64,000 bases of DNA from Lewinellaceae bacterium (GTDB lineage Bacteria > Bacteroidota > Bacteroidia > Chitinophagales > Saprospiraceae): NCBI GenBank assembly GCA_020636095.1, contig JACJYN010000005.1, positions 1 through 64,000 of the forward strand, read 5' to 3'. Under the pieces are notes generated by a model, which was given only the letters and a program-made list of their open reading frames with translations, did not search any database and was not told the origin of the DNA. Position numbers and translations under genes: made by a program. Of this stretch, positions 24,356 to 33,943 are shown piece by piece. How positions within the stretch are numbered: the stretch's first letter is position 1; each line of letters opens with the position of its first letter.

Positions 24356-25810
24356 ATGAAATCACCCGATATTTTTCTATTCCTTTTGCTTATTTTTCTG
24401 ACGCCCGGCAACGGCGGGGCGCAGCCGGAAAGCGGGCGGCTGTCCTTGCCGCAGCTGGTGAGCCAGGCGCAGGGGCAGTCGATCGCGGCGCGGCAGGCGA
24501 AGACGACGATGGATACCCGTTATTGGGAATGGCGGGCCTTCCAGTCGGCCCTGCGGCCACAGTTGTTGCTGTTGGGTAACCTGCCGGATTTCACCCGGGA
24601 TTTTCAGGAAGTGGTGCAGCCGGACGGGACGGTAGAGTTCCAGTCGGTAACCGTTAACAATTCCGGCCTTCGCCTGGGGCTGAGCCAGTCGATCGCGGCT
24701 ACCGGCGGGGAGCTCTTTGCTAGTACGGTGGTGCAGCGTTTCGATGATTTTGACCGCAACAAGGCTATCTACAATGGGCAGCCGTTTGCGGTGGGCTTCA
24801 CTCAGCCTCTTTTTGGTTATAATGAACTGAAGTGGGACAAGCAGATCGAGCCGCTGCGGTATCAGGAGAGCCAGCAGTTGTATCGGCAGCGCCGCGAGGA
24901 GATCGCCGTGGAAGCTACGGGCTTGTACTTCGACTTGCTGCTGGCCCAGGTCAACCTGGAATTGGCACAGGGCAACTTGTCCAGCAACGATACCATCTTC
25001 AAGATCGCTTTGGAACGTGAAACGCTGGGGCAGCTATCGCGCAACGACCTGCTGCAATTACAGCTCAGTGTATTGAATGCCCGCAAGGATGTGGCTTCGG
25101 CCCGTCAGGGCCTCGAAGCGGCCCAACTGCGCCTGAGGGCGTATGTGGGCATTAAGGAGCAACAGGCTCTTAACCTGGAGGTGCCCGCCGACATTCCCGC
25201 CCTGAAAGTGGAAGAAGGCCGGGCGCTTGAACTGGCCTGGGCCAACCGCCCGGAAGTAACGGGCTTCAAACGGCAAAGGCTGGAAGCCGAACAAGCCGTG
25301 GCCCGCGCCCGCGGCGAGACGGGCATCGCCGCCACCTTGTCGGCCAGCTTCGGCCTGTCGAACCGCGCCGCCCGCTTCGATGAAATCTATCGCCAGCCGC
25401 AGGATTACGAGTCGGTGCAGCTGCAATTTTCCATCCCCATTATCGATTGGGGCAGGGCTTCTTCCCGGCGGGCAACGGCCCGCGCCAACCAGGAGTTCGC
25501 CGAAGCTTCTGTTGAACAGGATCAGGCGAACTTTGAGCAGGAGGTGCGTACCCAGGTAAAGTTGTACAATATGCTGCGCGAACAGCTTCAACTGAGCTAC
25601 GATGCCGACCAGATCGCCGGCGAGCGCTACCGCATCGCCAAAGGGCGCTTCCTGCTGAGCGGCCTGAGCATCACCGACCTCAACCTGGCCCTGCAGGAAA
25701 AGGACTTCGCCCGCCGTGATTATATTCAGGCGCTGCGCTCCTTCTGGTTGGCCTATTACAACCTGCGCAGCCTGACCTTGTACGACTTTGAACGGGGGGC
25801 TGGGTTGTGA
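24356..25810 (+). CDS. TolC-family outer-membrane efflux channel
   Basis: A 484-aa outer-membrane factor. The signal peptide MKSPDIFLFLLLIFLTPGNGGAQ supports the start at 24356 over an upstream in-frame ATG (24284) in the repeat-derived leader. Two OEP repeats of long helices follow (LPQLVSQAQGQSIAARQAK; then LARAR-type helices, NFEQEVRTQVKLYNMLREQ), with the family's beta-strand segments (SQSIAATGGELFAS and FAVGFTQPLFG) between. It presumably forms the exit duct for the adaptor and the MacB-like ABC transporter encoded next to it. Confidence 0.9.
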   Translation: MKSPDIFLFLLLIFLTPGNGGAQPESGRLSLPQLVSQAQGQSIAARQAKTTMDTRYWEWRAFQSALRPQLLLLGNLPDFTRDFQEVVQPDGTVEFQSVTVNNSGLRLGLSQSIAATGGELFASTVVQRFDDFDRNKAIYNGQPFAVGFTQPLFGYNELKWDKQIEPLRYQESQQLYRQRREEIAVEATGLYFDLLLAQVNLELAQGNLSSNDTIFKIALERETLGQLSRNDLLQLQLSVLNARKDVASARQGLEAAQLRLRAYVGIKEQQALNLEVPADIPALKVEEGRALELAWANRPEVTGFKRQRLEAEQAVARARGETGIAATLSASFGLSNRAARFDEIYRQPQDYESVQLQFSIPIIDWGRASSRRATARANQEFAEASVEQDQANFEQEVRTQVKLYNMLREQLQLSYDADQIAGERYRIAKGRFLLSGLSITDLNLALQEKDFARRDYIQALRSFWLAYYNLRSLTLYDFERGAGL

Positions 25811-25883
25811 GATGTCTGCAGGTGAATGAGGTGAACAGAATTAATATTGAAACAGAGCGGTGGAAAGGTTCGGTGTTCGCTTT

Positions 25884-25993
25884 TGGCAGTTGGCAGTTGG
25901 CAGTTGGCTGATCGTTACTTTTGTTATTATTACTTTTGTAATGATTATAAATATAACGATTACTTTTATAATTATCATTTTTGTAATGATTTG
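25884..25993. repeat. GGCAGTTGGCAGTT words and AT-rich TAATGATTATAA repeats
   Basis: Three TTGGCAG words (25884-25909) are followed by 80 bp of ACGATTACTTTTATAAT-type words (25911-25993), matching those at 20049 and 51590-51670. They fill the gap between the TolC and ATPase genes. No gene seen. Confidence 0.75.
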
Positions 25994-26054
25994 ATAAAGG
26001 GCTCCTCCTGATACAAGGGCCCTTTCGAAACCTTCAAAACAGAAATATCCAAAT

Positions 26055-26720
26055 ATGATCAGCTTAAATCAGGTAGAAAAGGTATACCGCACCAGAACGG
26101 TGGAGACGCTGGCGCTTAACAACATCAACCTCAGTGTGGAACAGGGCGAATTCCTGTCGATCATGGGGCCATCGGGTTGTGGGAAGAGTACCTTGCTCAA
26201 TATCATCGGGCTGCTCGACGAGCCCACCAGGGGCAAGGTGGAGATTGCCGGCGCCCTCGTCCGCAACTATTCCGGCCGGGAACTGGCCCAACTGCGCAAC
26301 GAGAAAATCGGCTTTGTCTTCCAGAGCTTTCACCTCATCAACGATCTCCCGGTGGTGGATAATGTGGAGCTGCCGCTGCTCTACCGCAAAGTGTCGGCAC
26401 GGGAGCGCCGCCGCCTGGCCGAAGAAGCTCTGCAGAGTGTAGGCCTGAGCAACCGCATTCGACATTTTCCGACGCAACTCTCCGGTGGGCAGAAACAGCG
26501 CGTGGCCATCGCCCGCGCCATCGTCGGCCGCCCCAGCATCCTGCTGGCCGATGAGCCCACCGGCAACCTCGACTCCGTTATGGGCAACGAGGTGATGGAT
26601 ATTCTTCTGCGCCTTAATAAAGAATACCGAACTACCGTCGTCATGGTCACCCACGATGAGAGTATGGCCCGACGGACCAACCGCCTGGTGAGGTTGTTTG
26701 ATGGCAGCCAGGTGGGGTAG
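26055..26720 (+). CDS. ABC transporter ATP-binding protein, MacB/LolD type
   Basis: A 221-aa ATPase that drives the two FtsX-type permeases encoded downstream. Walker A GPSGCGKST (about 37-45), Q-loop FQSFHLINDLPVVDNV, signature LSGGQKQRVAIARAI, Walker B ILLADEPTGNLDS and the H-loop VTHDESMA are complete. The YRTRTVETLALNNINL start and the length are normal for MacB/LolD-like ATPases. With the adaptor and TolC genes it forms a tripartite efflux machine, probably for a lipid, peptide or small toxic molecule. Confidence 0.95.
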   Translation: MISLNQVEKVYRTRTVETLALNNINLSVEQGEFLSIMGPSGCGKSTLLNIIGLLDEPTRGKVEIAGALVRNYSGRELAQLRNEKIGFVFQSFHLINDLPVVDNVELPLLYRKVSARERRRLAEEALQSVGLSNRIRHFPTQLSGGQKQRVAIARAIVGRPSILLADEPTGNLDSVMGNEVMDILLRLNKEYRTTVVMVTHDESMARRTNRLVRLFDGSQVG

Positions 26721-26737
26721 GACTCTGTGGGGAGTGG

Positions 26738-26945
26738 GGGGGCGGAGTCCGGAGTTCGGAGTTCGGTTGTTCGGTTGTTCGGAATTCGCCCGGACTCCGT
26801 GCGGTCTGCGAACCTGCGAACCGCGGAGTCCGGAGTTCGGTTGTTCGGTTGTTCGGAATTCGCCCGGACTCCGTGCGGCTTGCGAACCTGCGAACAGCGG
26901 AGTCCGGAATAACCCCCTGCGAACCGCGAACCTGCAAACCACGAC
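26738..26945. repeat. Eight-base-word array in the efflux operon
   Basis: The reverse-strand version of the composite seen at 20.1 and 53.3 kb: GGAGTTCGGTTGTTCGG, TTCGGAATTCGCCCGGACTC, then TGCGAACCTGCGAACC. Two composite units. It separates the ATPase gene from the first permease and keeps an open frame through to it. Confidence 0.9.
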
Positions 26946-26973
26946 CACGACCACTTATAAAAATAAAAAAAAC

Positions 26974-28224
26974 ATGTTACAGAACTATATAAAAATCACC
27001 CTCAAAGTACTGGGCCGCAACCGTTTCTACACGTTTGTGAGCCTGTTCGGCATTGTGTTCACGCTGTTGATCGTGCTGGCCTTGTCGGCCTTTATAGATC
27101 ACCTCCTCGCACCCCACTATCCGGATGTGAACCGGGGGCGCTGCCTGTATATCGGCAAAATCGACTGTTCGGATCCGGAGAAGCAAGCCCACCGGATGGG
27201 GCCGCCGAGTTTTCACTTTCTGGAAAAGTATGTCCTGACACTGGAAACACCTGAGATGATAGGCATCGCTTCCTTGCCCAGCTTTGCCAACGCCTACGTC
27301 GGCAACCGGCGGTTGAAGTTGAACTTGAAGTTTACGAACCCGGAATTCTGGGGCATCACGGCTTTTGATTTTCTGGAAGGCAGGCCCTTCAACGAGGAGA
27401 ATATCCGCAACGGCGATTATGTGGCCGTTATCAATGAACGGACGCGGGACAATTACTTCGGCGAAGGTTTCCCGGCGGTTGGGCAATCCATCGTAGTGGA
27501 AAATGTGGCCTACCGCGTCATCGGAGTGGTGCGCGACGTGCCGATCACCCGCATTATGGTGTCGGGCGATGTGTACCTGCCCTATACGGTCGGCAAAAGC
27601 CAGGCGAGGGGCGAGGGGCTGGTCGGCAATTACATTGGTATTCTGCTGGCGGACAGCCCGGCGGCCCTGCCCCGCATCCGGGAAGAATATCAGCATAGCC
27701 TCAGCAAGATCGAGCTGCCAATGGAGGAGGATGGTTTTGTCTTCAGCTCCCTGGAATCGGAGGCGGAGACCTACCTGGAATACTTTTTAAACCTGGGCCT
27801 GATCGATGTGGGCTCGAAAGGGGTTTTCTATTCCATCCTGGGCATCTTTGTACTCCTGTTCATGCTGCTGCCCGCCATCAACCTGGTCAACCTGAATATC
27901 AGCCGCATCATGGAACGTTCCTCGGAGATCGGTGTCCGGAAGGCCTTCGGAGCTTCCTCTGGCAAACTGGTGGTGCAGTTTCTTATCGAAAACATTTTCA
28001 TTACCCTGCTGGGGGGGCTGGCCGCTATCCTGCTGGCCGCCATCGTCCTGAAGATCTTCAACCAGAGCGGCCTGATCCCCGGCGCCGACCTGGCGATCAA
28101 CCTGCCGGTGGCGCTCATCGGCCTGGGCGCCTGCCTGTTGTTTGGCGTCCTTTCCGGAGTGATCCCGGCCTACCGAATGTCCAGGATACATGTGGTGGAT
28201 GCCCTGAGAGGAGGGGAGGGGTAA
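26974..28224 (+). CDS. ABC transporter permease, MacB/FtsX type (first)
   Basis: A 416-aa permease. One N-terminal membrane helix (FVSLFGIVFTLLIVLALSAFI), a periplasmic MacB-PCD-like domain of about 220 residues, then three C-terminal helices (VFYSILGIFVLLFMLLPAINLVNL; NIFITLLGGLAAILLAAIVL; LPVALIGLGACLLFGVLSGVIPAY). The FtsX motif SSEIGVRKAFGAS and the ending YRMSRIHVVDALRGG are typical. The start at MLQNYIKITLK (26974) is chosen because the 92 upstream in-frame codons are repeat words. Confidence 0.9.
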   Translation: MLQNYIKITLKVLGRNRFYTFVSLFGIVFTLLIVLALSAFIDHLLAPHYPDVNRGRCLYIGKIDCSDPEKQAHRMGPPSFHFLEKYVLTLETPEMIGIASLPSFANAYVGNRRLKLNLKFTNPEFWGITAFDFLEGRPFNEENIRNGDYVAVINERTRDNYFGEGFPAVGQSIVVENVAYRVIGVVRDVPITRIMVSGDVYLPYTVGKSQARGEGLVGNYIGILLADSPAALPRIREEYQHSLSKIELPMEEDGFVFSSLESEAETYLEYFLNLGLIDVGSKGVFYSILGIFVLLFMLLPAINLVNLNISRIMERSSEIGVRKAFGASSGKLVVQFLIENIFITLLGGLAAILLAAIVLKIFNQSGLIPGADLAINLPVALIGLGACLLFGVLSGVIPAYRMSRIHVVDALRGGEG

Positions 28225-28257
28225 GGAGATATATTAAATGTACTAAAAACAACGGCC

Positions 28258-29430
28258 ATGATAAAACATTTGATCCAACTCATCTGGAACAAAAAGCGGA
28301 GCAACTTTTTGTTGACAACGGAGATCTTTGCCTCCTTTATCGTATTATTTGGCGTGATGAGCCTGGTGTTCTACAATTACGGCAACTACGTACAGCCGCT
28401 GGGCTACGATTACGAGGATGTCTGGGCGGTGTATTTCACCGGGCAGGATACGCCGGATAGCGTGTTTTCAGAAGCGCTGGAACGGGCAAAGCAACAGGTG
28501 GTGAGCTATCCGGAAATAGACGGTGCAGCTTTGTGTACCTCCAATACGCCCTATTCGCAAACGACTATGCGCTGGAACATCACCTATGAAGGAAAATCTG
28601 TCTTATCGGAGATGATCCTGGCTGATGAAAACCTGGCCTCGGTTTTGAATATGCCGCTGGAAGAGGGCCGCTGGATGGACCGGGCGGAGGTGGAAAGCGG
28701 ACAGCCAGTGGTGGTGCTCAACCGGCAGGCCAAGGAGGCCTTGTTTGGTGATGAACCGGCTCTGGGCAAGATGGCTAGCTTGTCCGATGACGGTAAATTC
28801 TGGAAGGTGGTGGGCGTTTTGGGCAATTTCAAGGCCAAGGGCGAGTTTCAGGAGCTGGAACCGGTAGTTTTTATCAACCACCAGTCGTATGACATACCTA
28901 TGGATGTGATCCTGCTGAATACCAACGAGGGGGCGGACGCGGTTTTTGAGGCGGCGTTGCTTAAGGGCTTGAACCGCCTGGCCAGAGGCGCTAACATCGA
29001 GTTGTCGTACCTCACGAGCCAACGCCGGAATCAGCACGCCATCACCAAGGCGCCCATGATCATCGCCGCTACTGTCTGCGGGTTTTTGCTACTCAATGTC
29101 GGGCTGGGCCTGCTGGGGGTATTGTGGTTCAACATCCGCAAGCGGCGGGGGGAGATCGGTTTGCGACGCGCGCTGGGCGCTACCCGTGGCGGCATTCTGG
29201 TCCACTTTGTGAGCGAGGCCGTCCTTATCGCTGCCTTCGCCATTCTGGTGGGCCTGTTCTTTGCCGGCCAGTTCCCCCTGCTCGGTGTCTTTGGCCTGGA
29301 TGCATCCATCTACCTGAGCGCCGCACTGGCGTCGGTAGGCATCCTGGTTGTGCTGGTGGCGGCCTGCGCCTTCGTACCCAGCCGCGAGGCGGCTCAGGTG
29401 CAGCCGGCCATGGTGCTGCATGAGGAGTGA
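28258..29430 (+). CDS. ABC transporter permease, MacB/FtsX type (second)
   Basis: A 390-aa permease with the same topology as its neighbour: helix 1 TTEIFASFIVLFGVMSLVFY, an extracytoplasmic domain, and C-terminal helices (IIAATVCGFLLLNVGLGLLGVL, AVLIAAFAILVGLFFAGQF, ASVGILVVLVAACAFVPS) around the RRGEIGLRRALGATRGGIL motif. It lies 33 bp after the first permease, so the two are probably translated together and form a heterodimer with the ATPase. Confidence 0.9.
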   Translation: MIKHLIQLIWNKKRSNFLLTTEIFASFIVLFGVMSLVFYNYGNYVQPLGYDYEDVWAVYFTGQDTPDSVFSEALERAKQQVVSYPEIDGAALCTSNTPYSQTTMRWNITYEGKSVLSEMILADENLASVLNMPLEEGRWMDRAEVESGQPVVVLNRQAKEALFGDEPALGKMASLSDDGKFWKVVGVLGNFKAKGEFQELEPVVFINHQSYDIPMDVILLNTNEGADAVFEAALLKGLNRLARGANIELSYLTSQRRNQHAITKAPMIIAATVCGFLLLNVGLGLLGVLWFNIRKRRGEIGLRRALGATRGGILVHFVSEAVLIAAFAILVGLFFAGQFPLLGVFGLDASIYLSAALASVGILVVLVAACAFVPSREAAQVQPAMVLHEE

Positions 29431-29542
29431 GGCCTCCCCAACTCTTTCAAAGGAAGAGGGCTTCTGTTCATGTGTTTTTTGCAGTAATTTTCGTCCTGCA
29501 ATTTTTCTATATTACGAAGTCCAAACCCCTTAAACGAATCTT

Positions 29543-30913
29543 ATGATCCTTATCATCGATGATGACTTTGCAGTGCGGGCTTCGCTGGCCCTTTTGCTGA
29601 AAAAGGAAGGGTACGCCAGCCATGGGGTGGCCACGCCGGCCGAAGCCCTGGACTGGCTGGCCACCGGGCAGCCGGAACTCATTTTGTTGGATATGAACTT
29701 CTCGCTGGATACTTCCGGGGAGGAAGGGCTGCAACTGCTGGCCCTCATCCGGGAGCGGCAGCCGGCGGCAGCGGTCATCCTCATTACGGGCTGGGCAACG
29801 GTAGGCCTGGCGGTGGAGGGCATGAAACTAGGAGCGCGGGATTTCATCAACAAGCCCTGGGACAATGAGTACCTGATTCAGTCGATCCGGACGGTGCTGG
29901 ATTTATCCCGACTCAAAGGCGGCAACATGAGCCGCAAAAAACTGGCGGCCGATTATGATTTCGGGCACATCATCGGGCAGGCGCCGTCCTTTATGAAAGT
30001 ATTGGAAACGGTGGGCCGGGTAGCCGCTACCGATGCCCCCGTGCTGATCATGGGGGAGAGTGGAACGGGCAAGGAACTCATCGCCGAGGCCATTCATCAG
30101 AACAGCCAGCGGCGGACGAAGCCGTTTGTCAAGGTCAACCTGGGAGGAATCTCTTCTTCTTTGTTTGAAAGTGAGATGTTCGGCCATGTGCGCGGCGCTT
30201 TTACCGATGCCCGTTCTGATCGGGTGGGGCGCTTCGAGCTGGCCCATACCGGTACGATCTTCCTGGATGAGATCGGTGACCTGGGCTTGTCGAGCCAGGT
30301 GAAATTGCTGCGGGTGCTGCAGGACCGCACCTACGAAGTGCTGGGCAGTAGCCGTACCCGCCGGGTGGATGTACGGGTGATCAGCGCCACCAACCGCCCG
30401 CTGGAGGAGATGGTGACAGAGGGGGCTTTCCGCGAAGACCTGTTTTATCGCATCAACCTGATCACCATACAGCTGCCCGCTTTGCGGGAACGGCCGGAAG
30501 ATATTCCCCTGCTGGTGGAGTTTTTTCTCAACAACCTGCGTGAGATTTACAACCGCCCCCGGCTGAAGGCCAGCCGGGCGGCTTTGCAATGGCTGCAGGA
30601 GCTGGCCCTGCCCGGCAACATCCGTCAACTGAAAAACCTGGTGGAACGCACCGTCCTGGTGTCTCCCCGGGACGAGCTGCAGGCCGGCGATTTTGAAGCA
30701 CAACTGCAGGCGGCCCCGCGCCGCGCCGGCAGCGATGAGCTGCCGCCCGTCGGCGCCATGACCCTGGAAGAAATGGAAGCCGAAATGATCAAAAAGGCCA
30801 TGGCTCACCATCGAAACAAAGTGGCAAAGGTAGCTCGCTCGCTGGGGCTGACGCGAAGTTCGCTCTACCGGCGCCTCGATAAATATGGTATTTCTTATGA
30901 AGATACGGACTAA
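29543..30913 (+). CDS. Sigma-54-dependent response regulator, NtrC type, with GAFTDA loop
   Basis: A 456-aa regulator: receiver domain (phospho-acceptor Asp in LILLDMNF, about residue 53), AAA+ domain with Walker A GESGTGKE and Walker B GTIFLDEIGDL, and a C-terminal Fis-type HTH (KVAKVARSLGLTRSSLYRRLDKYGI). The sigma-54 contact loop, usually GAFTGA, reads GAFTDA here. It follows the efflux genes and overlaps the kinase gene, so it most likely controls the efflux operon through the palindromes at 22834-22857. Confidence 0.93.
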   Translation: MILIIDDDFAVRASLALLLKKEGYASHGVATPAEALDWLATGQPELILLDMNFSLDTSGEEGLQLLALIRERQPAAAVILITGWATVGLAVEGMKLGARDFINKPWDNEYLIQSIRTVLDLSRLKGGNMSRKKLAADYDFGHIIGQAPSFMKVLETVGRVAATDAPVLIMGESGTGKELIAEAIHQNSQRRTKPFVKVNLGGISSSLFESEMFGHVRGAFTDARSDRVGRFELAHTGTIFLDEIGDLGLSSQVKLLRVLQDRTYEVLGSSRTRRVDVRVISATNRPLEEMVTEGAFREDLFYRINLITIQLPALRERPEDIPLLVEFFLNNLREIYNRPRLKASRAALQWLQELALPGNIRQLKNLVERTVLVSPRDELQAGDFEAQLQAAPRRAGSDELPPVGAMTLEEMEAEMIKKAMAHHRNKVAKVARSLGLTRSSLYRRLDKYGISYEDTD

Positions 30914-32255
30914 GTTTTTTCTCTTCCTGTTGCCCATCCACCTGGCGGCCCTGGCGCTGTCCTTCTTTTTGTTCCGCGAAAAGTGGGCGGCCTTTATCCT
31001 CACCGAGGCGGCCATCATCGCTTCTTTTCTGTTTTGTCTCAACATCTTCCGCGGGCTGAGCCAGCCCATGGAATTGCTGCTCACCGGTATCGACGCTATC
31101 AAGGACCGCGATTTTAACGTCAAGTTTATCCCAACCGGCAAGCGAGAAGCCGACCGCCTGATCAGTGTTTTCAACGAAATGATCGATCGCCTGCGGGAGG
31201 AGCGCACCCTGCAGCAACAGCAACACTTCTTCCTCGACAAACTCATCCACACGTCGCCGACCGGCATCATCATTCTGGATTATGACGGCTGCATAACAGA
31301 ATTGAACCCCAAGGCACGGGAGCTACTGCAACTGGCGCCGGAGGCGAGCGTCCTGGGCAAACCCCTGGGAGCGGTCGCCCACCCGGTGGCCCGCGTGGCG
31401 GCAGCTTTGCCTTCCGGGCAGGCCCAGACGGTTAATATACAGGGCCTGGAAACTTACAAGTGCCTGAAAGCAGAATTTATAGACCGCGGCTTTGCCCGCC
31501 CTTTCATCATGGTGGAAGAACTGACCGCCGAGATTCTGCGCGCTGAGAAGAACGCCTACGGCAAGGTCATCCGCATGATGGCGCATGAAGTGAACAACAC
31601 CATCGGCGCCATCAACTCCATCCTGCAGGCTACCCTCAGCTATGGCGATCAGCTGCCGGCCGGCGGACGGGATGAATTTCAGCAGGCCCAGCAGATCTGC
31701 ATCGACCGAAACGGGCGCCTCAACCGATTCATGCGCAATTTCGCCGACATCGTCCGCCTCCCCCCTCCGCAACGCGAGTCCTATTCTCTGAACCGCCTCC
31801 TCGAAGACGTCGCCCGCCTGATGCGTGTGCAGGCCGCCCAAAAGGGCATTGTCATAACGGTAGAACGGCCTACCCCGCCTCTTTATGCCGACATCGACGT
31901 GCAACAGATGGAGCAAGTGCTGGTGAATGTAGTGAAGAATGCGGTTGAGGCCTCCCTCCCGCCTCCTTCCTCCCCCCCCCTCGGGGGCTCCAGTTCCCCC
32001 CCTTCGGGGGGGCTAGGGGGGGCTGGAGCTATCCGCCTCACTGCCTCCCCCGCCGGCTATATTTCCATCCGCGACAACGGGGCCGGCATCCCCCCCGAAC
32101 TGGAGGAACAGCTGTTCTCTCCCTTCTTTACGACCAAAAAAGACGGACAGGGCGTAGGCCTTACCCTGAGCCGCGAGATATTGGTCAATCACGGCTTCGG
32201 TTTCTCCCTGCGCACCGGAGAGGACGGGTGGACGGAGTTTAGGATCACTTTATAA
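30897..32255 (+). CDS. Sensor histidine kinase (HAMP-PAS, NtrY-like) with repeat-encoded insertion
   Basis: A 452-aa kinase for the neighbouring regulator. Two N-terminal membrane helices (FFLFLLPIHLAALALSFFLF; FILTEAAIIASFLFCLNIF), HAMP, PAS, the H-box MAHEVNNTIGAINS, N-box NVVKNAVEA, G1 DNGAGIP and G2 GQGVGLTLS. Between the N- and G1-boxes sits an insert of about 23 residues (PPSSPPLGGSSSPPSGGLGG) encoded by a C-rich palindrome. The start at MKIRTKFF overlaps the regulator's last codons by 17 nt; an ATG at 30885 in the same frame is an alternative. Confidence 0.88.
   Translation: MKIRTKFFLFLLPIHLAALALSFFLFREKWAAFILTEAAIIASFLFCLNIFRGLSQPMELLLTGIDAIKDRDFNVKFIPTGKREADRLISVFNEMIDRLREERTLQQQQHFFLDKLIHTSPTGIIILDYDGCITELNPKARELLQLAPEASVLGKPLGAVAHPVARVAAALPSGQAQTVNIQGLETYKCLKAEFIDRGFARPFIMVEELTAEILRAEKNAYGKVIRMMAHEVNNTIGAINSILQATLSYGDQLPAGGRDEFQQAQQICIDRNGRLNRFMRNFADIVRLPPPQRESYSLNRLLEDVARLMRVQAAQKGIVITVERPTPPLYADIDVQQMEQVLVNVVKNAVEASLPPPSSPPLGGSSSPPSGGLGGAGAIRLTASPAGYISIRDNGAGIPPELEEQLFSPFFTTKKDGQGVGLTLSREILVNHGFGFSLRTGEDGWTEFRITL
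31961..32031. repeat. C-rich palindrome inserted in frame in the histidine kinase gene
   Basis: CCCCCCCCTCGGGGGCTCCA, then a second CCCCCCCTTCGGGGGGG palindrome, ending GGGGGGCTGGAGCTAT. GCTCCAG and CTGGAGC form an inverted pair. The same ending (GGCTGGAGCTAT) bounds the DUF559 insert in metH at about 39318-39329. Confidence 0.85.
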
Positions 32256-32264
32256 CTCTAATTG

Positions 32265-33773
<1,509 letters not shown>

Positions 33774-33861
33774 TTTCGCACAAAGATAGAAAAAGATGGG
33801 AAGAGAAAGCTCCCAGAGCTTCGGGACGCTGCTCCGGGATTGCCTTTTTCCCCTCTCCGGC

Positions 33862-33943
33862 CGCCGAAGCCAAAGACGAAGGAGGTTCGGGGGGATTGAG
33901 GGGGTTCTTCCCCCCTTCGGGGGGATTGAGGGGGGCTACTGCT
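33862..33943. repeat. C-rich palindromes between queA and the T9SS gene
   Basis: Two copies of TTCGGGGGGATTGAGGGGG around CTTCCCCCCTTCGGGG. The last GGGGGGCTA holds the stop codon context (CAG TAG CCCCCC) of the T9SS gene, and the same TAG-CCCCCC context follows the remnant at 36409. Confidence 0.8.
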
